Shown in pieces: positions 45,101 through 52,635 of a stretch of 64,000 nt of DNA (within the stretch, counting starts at the first letter, position 1; each line of letters opens with the position of its first letter). The DNA comes from Candidatus Denitrolinea symbiosum (GTDB lineage: Bacteria; Chloroflexota; Anaerolineae; Anaerolineales; Villigracilaceae), in assembly GCA_017312345.1 (NCBI GenBank), contig BLAA01000001.1, forward strand, positions 2,232,001 to 2,296,000, in the 5' to 3' direction. Made by a program: the position numbers and the translations under genes. A model generated the notes under the pieces. The model worked only from the letters and a program-made list of their open reading frames with translations, was not told the origin of the DNA and made no database searches.

Positions 45101-45230
45101 ATACGGAAAGTTTCCGTATAACCGCCCCCTGCGGGGGCTTATGCGGACGTTTTCCGTATAAGACCCCAAATCAGCGTCATATACGGAATTTTTCTGTATA
45201 ATATCCTTGTCCAGAGTCATATACAGAAAC
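45101..45230. repeat. Array of 20-bp palindromes with a 40-bp period
   Basis: ATACGGAAAGTTTCCGTATA at 45101-45120, ATGCGGACGTTTTCCGTATA at 45141-45160 and ATACGGAATTTTTCTGTATA at 45181-45200, then a half-site ATACAGAAAC at 45221-45230. The first spacer is itself a hairpin (GCCCCCTGCGGGGGC). Lies between the first cassette and the integrase start. Operators for integrase or cassette transcription, or integrase accessory sites, are possible. Confidence 0.75.
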
Positions 45231-45290
45231 ATTGCGCCAAATATACAATCAGTTTCATAATTTGACAATCCTTTTGCCGCAGGAAAAATC

Positions 45291-45404
45291 ATGGAAAACC
45301 CAACCGCCCAACCTCCGCAGGGAAGAAAACTCCTCGACCAGGTCCGCGACATGATCAAAACCAAACACTACTCCTCGCGCACTGGCGAGACCTGCGTGTA
45401 CTAA
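45291..45404 (+). pseudogene. intI: Integron integrase, N-terminal stub
   Basis: 37 codons followed by TAA. GRKLLDQVRDMIKTKHYSSR and TGETCVY align with the N-terminus of IntI-type tyrosine recombinases (LLDQVRxxIRxKHYSxRTExxYV). The start follows CAGGAAAA. The catalytic domain is missing, and the gene ends 17 bp from the stop of the convergent CoA-transferase gene. Its position, divergent from the cassettes, is the normal place for intI. Integration and excision must now depend on an integrase elsewhere or have ceased. Confidence 0.8.
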
Positions 45405-45421
45405 ACCCGCAACCCGCCCCC

Positions 45422-46318
45422 CTAATACCTCCCATAATTGATCGGCTCGCTCAACTGCGGCTCGATCTTCAACCGCTCCTGCGCGCCGAGTTTCTGCCAG
45501 TATTCGGCGCGGTCCTTCACGCCGAAGACCCACTCGTCGAGATATTTTGTCACCGCCTCGGGCGATTCGCTGATCTTATCCCAGGCCAGATAGAACTCAT
45601 TGTCACGGTCGTAGTATCCCTGCGCGTAGGAGGGATGACACGCGAACGGGACATGGCACACCGCGCTGACGATGATGCCGGGGATCATCGTCCGATTCGG
45701 GTCGGAACGGATGACGGACTCGTCCACGATCTCCTCCGCCGTCAGGATGACCTTCCGCGCCGCGAACGCGGCTTCCTTCTGCTCGCCGATGATTCCCCAC
45801 AGGTGCGCGTTCCCGTTCGCGTCCGCGCGCTGGACGTGGACGATGGACACGTCGGGGTTGAGCGCCGGGACGGCGATCAGGTCGGGTCCGCCGTACGGGT
45901 CGGGAACCCGCTTGATGGACGGGTTGGCCCGCTCGAGGTCCGACGCGCCCGTCTGCTTCATCGGCAGGAAGGGCAGTCCCGACGCGCCGGCCTGCAGGCG
46001 GGTGATCATCCCGAAGTGGGAATATTCCTCCCACTCCAATTCGCCGCGCTCGATGGCCGCGCGCACGAGTCGCAGGCTCCCGACGCCCGGGTTGCCCATA
46101 TACGAGAAGATGACTTTGCGCGCGCATCCCGCCGCGACCATCTGGTCGTAGATCAGGTCGGGCGTGGCGCGGGCCAGGGTGAGGTTCTTTTTCTGCTGGC
46201 GGATGATCTCATGTCCCGCCGCGAACGGGATGAGGTGGGTGAAACCTGCGGCGTAAACCGCGTCGCCGTCGTTGACGAATTTCGCGACAGCCTCGGAAAG
46301 CGGGAGGAGTTTGCTCAT
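45422..46318 (-). CDS. CoA-transferase subunit A (glutaconate/3-oxoacid type)
   Basis: 298-residue alpha subunit of a family I CoA-transferase (GctA/IpdA group). SKLLPLSEAVAKFVNDGDAVYAAGF at the start and VPALNPDVSIVHVQRADANGNAHLWG (about 170-195) are the family motifs. Start at 46318 has GCAGGAAAAG. It overlaps the small membrane gene by 4 bp. The catalytic B subunit, which normally follows directly, is missing; the integrase stub begins there instead. Confidence 0.87.
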   Translation of the reverse strand: MSKLLPLSEAVAKFVNDGDAVYAAGFTHLIPFAAGHEIIRQQKKNLTLARATPDLIYDQMVAAGCARKVIFSYMGNPGVGSLRLVRAAIERGELEWEEYSHFGMITRLQAGASGLPFLPMKQTGASDLERANPSIKRVPDPYGGPDLIAVPALNPDVSIVHVQRADANGNAHLWGIIGEQKEAAFAARKVILTAEEIVDESVIRSDPNRTMIPGIIVSAVCHVPFACHPSYAQGYYDRDNEFYLAWDKISESPEAVTKYLDEWVFGVKDRAEYWQKLGAQERLKIEPQLSEPINYGRY

Positions 46319-46602
46319 TTCTTTTCCTGCTCTTTTTTCTTTTTGATCTTTTCCTGTCTTGCCGCCTCGCGCCGCGCCTGGATCTTTTTGATGTAACGGA
46401 ATCGCTCCGCGGCCTGGGGCGGCGCGGCGGTCTTGCGGAAGAGGAAGCCCACCAGAAGCAGCGCCACCGCGATGCACAGCAGGCTGAAGTTCACGCTGCC
46501 CGCCGTGTATTTGGTTGAAGCGTCCGACGCGATGAAGAGCGCGGCCGACCCGATTCCCATCAGGATGAAGAATGTTCCGACGCGGGCGACGAAATCTTTC
46601 AT
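46315..46602 (-). CDS. Small two-helix membrane protein with charged tail
   Basis: 95 residues: helices at about 6-26 and 38-56, then a basic coiled-coil-like tail (ARREAARQEKIKKKKEQEKK). Translationally coupled (ATGA) to the CoA-transferase gene downstream. No known family. Confidence 0.7.
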   Translation of the reverse strand: MKDFVARVGTFFILMGIGSAALFIASDASTKYTAGSVNFSLLCIAVALLLVGFLFRKTAAPPQAAERFRYIKKIQARREAARQEKIKKKKEQEKK

Positions 46603-46658
46603 GTGAGAAAGCAGAGCGAGATATTATCTCGCTCTGCTGATTCTAATTCGCGAGGCGA

Positions 46659-48314
46659 TTATTTCTTCGCCTTCCTGGCGGTTTTCTTGACGGCTTTCCT
46701 GACGACCTTCCTGGCTGCCTTTTTCGGCGCGGCCTTTTTCGCGGGTTTGATCAGGGTCTGAATCTGCTCGTGCATGTAGAGCTGCACGTAGTAGTAGCCG
46801 CCGCCGTTCTTGCCGCTCGCGCCGGAGCCTTTCCAGCCGCCGAAGGGTTGGAAGCCCGGCCACGCGCCGGTCGTCGCGCCCTGCGGACGGTTGGCGTACG
46901 TCACGCCTGCTTCGATCTTGTCGAAGAACCATTTGACCTCGGCCGCATTGCCGTAGAAGCCGGCGGTCAAGCCGTAGTTGACGCTGTTGGCGATCTGCAT
47001 GGCTTCGTCGAGATTGTCCACCTTGCCGATGGTGGCGATGGGCAGGAACATCTCATACTGCCACAGGCGGTGGCTGAAGGGCAGGTCGGTGACGAAGGTC
47101 GGTTCGCAGAAGTAGCCCTTGTCGAAGTCGCCGCCGGTCTTCACGTGACCGCCGGTCAGGAAGTTGCCGCCGGCCTGGTTGATCTCTTCGGTGAAGTTTT
47201 TGAAGTCGTTGTAGGAACCCTTGTTGATGACCGGGCCGAGGTAGGTGGCGCGCTCGGTCGGGTCGCCGATGGCGAGTTTGTCGGTGAGGGTCTTCAGTTT
47301 GGAGACCAGTTCGTCGTAGACGGGCGCTTCCACAATGACGCGCGAGGCGGCGGAGCATTTCTGTCCCTGCAGGCCAAAGGCCGAGCGGACGATGCCGGTC
47401 GCGGCGTCGTCCAAATTGGCGTTGCGCGAGACGATGGCGGGGTTCTTGCCGCCAAGTTCCAGCACCACCGGGCGGACGTAGTTGCGGTTGGCGAAGTCGC
47501 GGTAGAGTTTCATGCCCACGTCGAAGGAGCCGGTGAAGGTGGCGCCGTCGAATTCGGGGCTGTCCACCAGCGCCTGTCCGAGCGTGGAGCCGGGGCCGGT
47601 GACGAAGTTCACCACGCCGTCGGGGAAGCCGGCGTCGCGCAGGCATTCGGCGTAGAGGCGGACGATCCAGGCGGTGTCGGTGGCGGGCTTGATGACGACG
47701 GTGTTGCCCGCGACCAGCGCCGCGCCGGTCGGGCCGCCGGTCAACGCGAAGGGGAAGTTGAACGGCGAGACGACCAGCCACACCCCGTAGGGCTTCAGCA
47801 CAGACATGTTCGTGGCGTCGTAGCCGACCAGCGGGTCTTTGCCCATTGGCTTGATGAAGCCCTTGTTCTCTTCCATCATTTGGGCAGAGTAGTACATCAG
47901 GTCGGCGGTTTCCTGCACGTCGCCGAGGGCTTCCATGCGGTTCTTGCCCACGTTCAGCGCCATCGCCGCGCCCAGCTCAAAGATGCGCTTTTCGATCAGT
48001 TTCGAGGCCTTGCGGACGAGGGCCACGCGTTTCTGCCACGGGGTACGCGACCAGGCGGGGAAGGCGCGGCGGGCGGCCTCAACCGCCATCTGCGCGTGGG
48101 AGGCGTTTCCTTTCTGCATTACGCCCAACACCCAATCGGTGTTGATCGGGGAGCGGACTTCGAATTTCTCGTCGGCGAACACCTCCCTGCCGTCAATGAA
48201 CATGCCATATTCCCGTCCCAGATTCTGCTTGAGGGCGGCAACGGCTTTGTCGAAGCCCTTGTGCAATTCCTCGGGCGGATTGAACATGGTGGCGTAGGTT
48301 AGTTTGAAAGCCAT
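46659..48314 (-). CDS. pruA: Delta-1-pyrroline-5-carboxylate dehydrogenase
   Basis: 551-residue aldehyde dehydrogenase of the P5C dehydrogenase (RocA/PutA-C) group, which oxidises glutamate semialdehyde to glutamate in proline breakdown. Cofactor region VVSPFNFPFALTGGPTGAAL (about 180), general base in VLELGGKNPAIV (about 285), nucleophile in GLQGQKCSAASR (about 320) and GPVINKGSYNDF (about 372). The enzyme fold ends near 520. The last ~29 residues (KPAKKAAPKKAARKVVRK and on) are a basic tail like those of KorA and transketolase. Confidence 0.92.
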   Translation of the reverse strand: MAFKLTYATMFNPPEELHKGFDKAVAALKQNLGREYGMFIDGREVFADEKFEVRSPINTDWVLGVMQKGNASHAQMAVEAARRAFPAWSRTPWQKRVALVRKASKLIEKRIFELGAAMALNVGKNRMEALGDVQETADLMYYSAQMMEENKGFIKPMGKDPLVGYDATNMSVLKPYGVWLVVSPFNFPFALTGGPTGAALVAGNTVVIKPATDTAWIVRLYAECLRDAGFPDGVVNFVTGPGSTLGQALVDSPEFDGATFTGSFDVGMKLYRDFANRNYVRPVVLELGGKNPAIVSRNANLDDAATGIVRSAFGLQGQKCSAASRVIVEAPVYDELVSKLKTLTDKLAIGDPTERATYLGPVINKGSYNDFKNFTEEINQAGGNFLTGGHVKTGGDFDKGYFCEPTFVTDLPFSHRLWQYEMFLPIATIGKVDNLDEAMQIANSVNYGLTAGFYGNAAEVKWFFDKIEAGVTYANRPQGATTGAWPGFQPFGGWKGSGASGKNGGGYYYVQLYMHEQIQTLIKPAKKAAPKKAARKVVRKAVKKTARKAKK

Positions 48315-48321
48315 GAGGGAC

Positions 48322-48415
48322 TCCTTGTTAGTCTGATGGTCTTTGGTCTGATAGTCTCATAGTCGTTGATCCAACAACCTGATTTGTGGGCTGTCAGATA
48401 CTTGACTGGCGACTG
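48322..48415. repeat. Word-like repeat (GTCTGATAGTC type)
   Basis: Iterated GTCTGATGGTCTTTGGTCTGATAG words between pruA and the ECF operon, similar in style to 5916-5976. Confidence 0.5.
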
Positions 48416-48483
48416 ACAAAGTATAGCGTAGTAAATCACAAACGTCAAAGTGACGAAGTTCCTCACTTAAGAAACCAGACTTC

Positions 48484-48512
48484 TTGACAGTCTCCTCTAC
48501 TGCGTTGATAAT
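48484..48512 (+). promoter_or_regulatory. Promoter of the ECF transporter operon (leaderless)
   Basis: TTGACA (48484-48489) and GATAAT (48507-48512), spacing 17 bp. ATG begins 8 bp after the -10, so transcription likely starts at or next to the A of ATG. No ribosome site is present. Confidence 0.7.
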
Positions 48513-48520
48513 TGGGCGCA

Positions 48521-50161
48521 ATGTCCAACTCTCCTCTTGTCGTAGAAAATCTATCCTTTCGTTACCGCGACCGGCAGGGCGCGGCTATTCATGATATTTC
48601 GTTCGCGGCGAACGCGGGCGAAATTCTGTTGATCGCGGGCGCCAGCGGATGCGGGAAGACCACGCTCATCCGTTGCGTCAACGGGCTGATCCCGCGCAGT
48701 TACAAGGGCGAGGCGGGCGGACGAATCCTCATCCACGGCGAAGACACGGCGAAGATGAAACTGTCCACGATCTCGCAAAAAGTCGGGACGGTGCTGCAAG
48801 ACCCCGAGCGGCAAATCCTCGGGACGAAGGTGCTGAACGAGGTGGCGTTCGGGCTGGAGAATCTCGGCCTCGCCCGCGAGGAAATTTATCAGCGCGCCGA
48901 CGAGGCGCTGGAGCATTTGAAGATCGCGCATCTGCGCGGCCGCGACACGTTCCTGCTTTCGGGCGGCGAAAAACAGAAAGTCGCGCTGGCGGGCGTGCTG
49001 GCGATGCGCCCATCCATTTTGTTATTGGATGAACCGCTGGCGAGTCTCGATCCCGCCTCCGCGGGCGAGACGCTCGACGCGGTGCGCTTCCTCGCCGACG
49101 AGGGGATGACCGTCCTGATGGTGGAGCATCGCGTCGAAGACGTGCTGCGCATCCATCCCGAACGCGTCATGTATATGAGCGAGGGGACGATTCGTTACCT
49201 CGGCGAGGTGGGCGGGTTATCAAGAGTAGTGAACTATCACGAGGTGAAACTCCCTGCCGAACAGATCGTCCGACGGGCGAAGCAGGATCCCGCCCCGGCG
49301 GAGATCCGCGTCCTGCCCGGCGCGGCCGGCCGAACGTCGGAGCGGGGCGAGGCGGAAACGTCGGAGGACGAAGCGCTGGTCCGCTTCGAAAACGTCTCGT
49401 TCGGCTACGAGGCGGACGTCGAAATCCTGCACGGGATCAATCTCGAGATCAAGCGCGGCGACGTGATCGCGGTGTTGGGTCCGAACGGTTCGGGCAAGAC
49501 CACTTTTGTCAAACACGCCATCGGCCTGCTCAAGCCGAAATCGGGGCGCGTGCTCGTGAACGGAAAAGATACGCGCGAGTCGAGCGTGGCCGAGATCGCC
49601 AGCACGCTTGGGTACGTTTTCCAAAGTCCGAGCCACATGCTCTTCGCGCCGACCGTGCGCGAGGAACTGGCGTTCGGCCCGACGAATTTGAAGCATTCAA
49701 AGGAAGAGATCGAAAAGGAGGTGCAAGAGGCGTTACGAATCGTCAACCTGTCTGAGTTCGAGCAAGACCCTCCGCTGGCGCTTTCGTTCGGCCAGCAAAA
49801 ACGCGTCAGCATCGCGGCCATCCTGGCGATGCGCTCCCGCATCCTCGTCATGGACGAGCCGACCGCGGGGCAGGACTATCGGAATTACATGAACTTCATG
49901 GATTCCATTTTGCAGATGCCCGGCTTCGAGGCGGTGATGTTCATCACGCACGACGTGGACCTGGCGGTGATCTATGCCAACCGCGTCCTGCTCGTGGCGG
50001 ACGGGCGACTCGTGGCTGACGGCTCGCCGCACGAAGTCCTGCGCGACTTCCCTCGACTGGAATCCTGCCGCGTCGTCCCGAGCTCGCTCCTGGCCCTGAA
50101 CGTGGAGCGCTTCCCGCAAACGGGACAGTTCCTGCGCGCGGAGGCGCTGGCGCATGTGTGA
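48521..50161 (+). CDS. ECF transporter, fused double ATPase (EcfA-EcfA')
   Basis: 546-residue protein with two ABC ATPase domains that power vitamin/micronutrient import. First: Walker A GASGCGKTT, signature LLSGGEKQKVALAG, Walker B ILLLDEP. Second (from about 285): GPNGSGKTT, LSFGQQKRVSIAA, ILVMDEP. Start at 48521 fits the leaderless promoter. It is followed by the S and T components. Fused A subunits are a known ECF variant. Substrate depends on the S component. Confidence 0.92.
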   Translation: MSNSPLVVENLSFRYRDRQGAAIHDISFAANAGEILLIAGASGCGKTTLIRCVNGLIPRSYKGEAGGRILIHGEDTAKMKLSTISQKVGTVLQDPERQILGTKVLNEVAFGLENLGLAREEIYQRADEALEHLKIAHLRGRDTFLLSGGEKQKVALAGVLAMRPSILLLDEPLASLDPASAGETLDAVRFLADEGMTVLMVEHRVEDVLRIHPERVMYMSEGTIRYLGEVGGLSRVVNYHEVKLPAEQIVRRAKQDPAPAEIRVLPGAAGRTSERGEAETSEDEALVRFENVSFGYEADVEILHGINLEIKRGDVIAVLGPNGSGKTTFVKHAIGLLKPKSGRVLVNGKDTRESSVAEIASTLGYVFQSPSHMLFAPTVREELAFGPTNLKHSKEEIEKEVQEALRIVNLSEFEQDPPLALSFGQQKRVSIAAILAMRSRILVMDEPTAGQDYRNYMNFMDSILQMPGFEAVMFITHDVDLAVIYANRVLLVADGRLVADGSPHEVLRDFPRLESCRVVPSSLLALNVERFPQTGQFLRAEALAHV

Positions 50162-50220
50162 CGGTTTTGGCGTTTGCAGGAATCCGAAAACATTGCTTTC
50201 GGATCGCCCCGAAGTAGAAC

Positions 50221-50312
50221 TTCGGGATTCCTGAACAGAAGTACTTCGGAATTCCCGAACGAAAGAACTTCGGGATTCCTGAATTGCGCCGCCTAACTTC
50301 GGAATTCCTGAA
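50221..50312. repeat. Four palindromic TTCGGRATTCCYGAA repeats
   Basis: Copies at 50221-50235, 50245-50259, 50269-50283 and 50298-50312 (24, 24 and 29 bp apart). Each can form a hairpin. They lie between the ECF ATPase and S-component genes and could act as mRNA-processing signals or as regulator sites. Confidence 0.75.
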
Positions 50313-50346
50313 CGAACGCAATCAATTTTTCACAAAGGAGAATGAG

Positions 50347-51288
50347 ATGGATAAACGTTTGTCTTCTGTGGCGATCTGGCTGGTGGCGATTCTTGCCATC
50401 TTCGCGATCATCGTGTTCGTGCTGGGCAATACGCTCGGCATCGAGCGTTTCCAGACCGATAATGCCACGCTCGGCCTGCGCTTCCTGTTTGTGATCGTGG
50501 GCCTGCTGATCGCCTTCGCGGTCTACCTGTTCACCAAAGAGAACAAGGCCTGGGAAGTGGGCACGCGCGAGGTGGTGTGGATGGCTATCGGCGCGGCGCT
50601 GTATGCCGTGTTCTCGTGGTACTTCAACGCCACCGTGTTCGTCGTCCCCTCGCTGAGCCAGGTGGCGCTCCGTCCTGCCATCGCCATCCCGATGTTCTTC
50701 GGCTACGCCTTCGGCCCCATCGTCGGCTTCTTCACGGGCGCGGTCGGCAACATGTTCGGCGACGCGATCTCGGGCTTCGGACTTTCCCCGCAGTGGAGCA
50801 TCGGCAACGGACTCGTCGGCTTCATCGCTGGCCTGCCCGCGCTGTTCGCGAGCCGCAAGAAAGCCACCGATACCGTCCTGTGGGTGGGCGGCGCTCTCGT
50901 CCTGCTTGCCACCATCGTCTACTTCCTCAACCGCGGCGAGACGAACATGATGTTCTTCGATCCCGCCAACAACGTCTTCGGCGACCAACCCATCGCGTTG
51001 ACCGCGGGCATCGCCCTGCTGGTTGGCTTCGTGCTGGTGCTGGTCGTCCGCTTTGCGTTCGGGAAGAACGCTGCCGTCGGCGAGGCGGTCATCTGGGGCA
51101 TGTTGGGCAACGTCCTCGGCATCGGCTTCGCGGCCATCTCCGACATCTGGATCAACGGATTCAGCGCCACGGCCGCCATCGTGGGCGAGTTCCTGCCCGC
51201 GGCGGGTCCGAACCTGATCTTCGCCGCCATCCTCGTCCCGCTGCTCGTCGCGGCCTACGCGGCAGTGCAGAGGCAGTCGGGGCGGTAA
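50347..51288 (+). CDS. ECF transporter substrate-binding (S) component
   Basis: 313-residue membrane protein. Residues about 8-62 form an extra helical pair, and a core of about six helices follows with RPAIAIPMFFGYAFGPIVGFFTGAVGNMFGDAISGFG (about 107-143), which fits ECF S components. A further ~100 residues contain more helices. It is longer than normal S proteins (about 180-200 aa). AAAGGAG sets ATG 50347. The substrate cannot be read from the sequence. Confidence 0.82.
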   Translation: MDKRLSSVAIWLVAILAIFAIIVFVLGNTLGIERFQTDNATLGLRFLFVIVGLLIAFAVYLFTKENKAWEVGTREVVWMAIGAALYAVFSWYFNATVFVVPSLSQVALRPAIAIPMFFGYAFGPIVGFFTGAVGNMFGDAISGFGLSPQWSIGNGLVGFIAGLPALFASRKKATDTVLWVGGALVLLATIVYFLNRGETNMMFFDPANNVFGDQPIALTAGIALLVGFVLVLVVRFAFGKNAAVGEAVIWGMLGNVLGIGFAAISDIWINGFSATAAIVGEFLPAAGPNLIFAAILVPLLVAAYAAVQRQSGR

Positions 51289-51300
51289 GAGAGAAGAGAA

Positions 51301-51335
51301 CAGAGGGTAGAGAACAGTCCGTTCTCTACCCTCTG
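51301..51335. repeat. Perfect 15-bp inverted repeat between S and T genes
   Basis: CAGAGGGTAGAGAAC and GTTCTCTACCCTCTG with a 5-nt loop, inside an AGAGAA/TTCTCT word repeat (51289-51366). No T-run, so it could stabilise or process mRNA. Confidence 0.6.
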
Positions 51336-51367
51336 CCTGCTCTCTATTCTCTACTCATCTACTTTCT

Positions 51368-52243
51368 ATGTTAGTCGCCTGGCGTTATCGCTCCCGTCCC
51401 CGCTCGTTCATCCAGTCCTTCGACCCGCGTGCCTGGATGATGTTCTACGGCTGCTTCCTCTTTTCCACGCTCGCGTTTTGGGACGTGCGCTTTTTGCTGT
51501 TCTTCGCGGCCATCGCGCTCTTCGTCCTGCTCACCTCGGGCGTGACGTGGAACGAGATCCGCCGCGCGATCTTGTTCATCGTCGGTTTCGTGTCCATCTT
51601 CGCCTTTTTCACCTTCCTGACGGGCCGCGGCGGGGTGGAACTCTACGAGCAGGAGCATCTCATCCGACGGTTCGAAGCGTCCTTCTCCATCCTCGGCTGG
51701 ACGCCCGCGCTGGACGTCACTGTCGAGCGCGCCTTCTTTGGGGTCAGCCAGTTCGTGCGCGTCTTCAGCATCGCCATTATGACGATCCTGATCCCCTACT
51801 CGCTCAACCCCGCGCTGTACGGGATCACCTTCCGCGGGCTGGGACTGCCCGACAAGATCGCCTACGCCATGGACCTGACCATGCGCTTCATCCCGACCTT
51901 CAGCCGCGATTTCCAACTGACGATGGACGCGCAGAAAGCGCGCGGCTTCGAGCTGGAGAAGATCGGCGGCGGACTCATCCAGCAGGTGCGGAAGATCGGC
52001 CCGCTGATGGTCCCCGTCACCATCCATGCCATCATCGGCAGCGAGGACATCATCGACGCCATGGACTTGCGCGCCTTCGGCATCGGCCCGCGCACCTGGC
52101 TGCAAAAACTGGATTACAAAATGAAAGACCGCATCCTGATCGGGGTCGGGCTCGCGATCCTGCTCTTCTCGATGGCGCTCAGTACCCTCGGCCAGGGACA
52201 GTTCTGGGTCCCGCCGGGACTGCTGGCGTTGGCGGGAGGGTGA
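51368..52243 (+). CDS. ecfT: ECF transporter transmembrane (T) component
   Basis: 291 residues, about six helices. The coupling-helix ARG motif is DAQKARGFELEKIG (about 189-202), with a second Ala-Arg-Gly-like motif DAMDLRAFG (about 231). Links the S component with the fused ATPase. Only an 80-bp gap with a strong hairpin separates it from the S gene. Ends 73 bp before the tRNA. Confidence 0.9.
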   Translation: MLVAWRYRSRPRSFIQSFDPRAWMMFYGCFLFSTLAFWDVRFLLFFAAIALFVLLTSGVTWNEIRRAILFIVGFVSIFAFFTFLTGRGGVELYEQEHLIRRFEASFSILGWTPALDVTVERAFFGVSQFVRVFSIAIMTILIPYSLNPALYGITFRGLGLPDKIAYAMDLTMRFIPTFSRDFQLTMDAQKARGFELEKIGGGLIQQVRKIGPLMVPVTIHAIIGSEDIIDAMDLRAFGIGPRTWLQKLDYKMKDRILIGVGLAILLFSMALSTLGQGQFWVPPGLLALAGG

Positions 52244-52316
52244 GCATATTTCCATTCCAAAATTTGCTTGACTTTGCCTTGATTGGATGGTAAACTCTGC
52301 GGGCTTTAAAAACCGA

Positions 52317-52390
52317 TGCGGGGTAGAGCAGTGGCAGCTCGTCGGGCTCATAACCCGGAGGTCGCAGGTTCGAGTCCTGCCCCCGCTACC
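52317..52390 (+). tRNA. Initiator tRNA-fMet (CAT)
   Basis: Cloverleaf with anticodon CAT at 52349-52351, anticodon stem with the three G-C pairs of initiators (CGGGCTCATAACCCG), and TTCGAGTC T-loop. Position 1 (T52317) does not pair with position 72 (T52387); a U-U mismatch replaces the usual C-A mismatch. CCA is not fully encoded (ACC then TGA). Confidence 0.93.
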
Positions 52391-52402
52391 TGAACGAATC
52401 CA

Positions 52403-52433
52403 AAGACCGCCAGGCATTCAGCCTGGCGGTCTT
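52403..52433 (+). terminator. Terminator after tRNA-fMet
   Basis: 13-bp perfect stem AAGACCGCCAGGC/GCCTGGCGGTCTT with loop ATTCA. Confidence 0.8.
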
Positions 52434-52635
52434 GCGTATTTCGAACAGCGAGTCCCGGCTACTTAGCCGCCGGTTTCTTCGGGTCGTTGCGCTGCGCGCC
52501 CAAGCCATGCAATTCCGCTTGGATACGCGCGTTGGGCAGTCAGACTGAGGCTGCGCGTAACGGTCGGCGCCGCCGTCCCCGGGCGGAGCGCGGCAGCCCC
52601 GTTTGGAATTGAAGCCGCGCCGCTTTGTCCGTCTT

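Noticed and set aside
46770-48302. 510-aa plus-strand open frame opposite pruA; likewise 7607-8938, 13362-14651, 25581-27101 and 55621-57240
   Set aside because: Shadow frames created by GC-rich codon bias opposite well-supported genes; no family motifs, compositions rich in Arg/Gly/His.
51371-52417. 348-aa minus-strand frame containing GSGGRTRTCDLRVMSPTSC
   Set aside because: It is the antisense of the initiator tRNA and of ecfT; this peptide is a well-known false gene.
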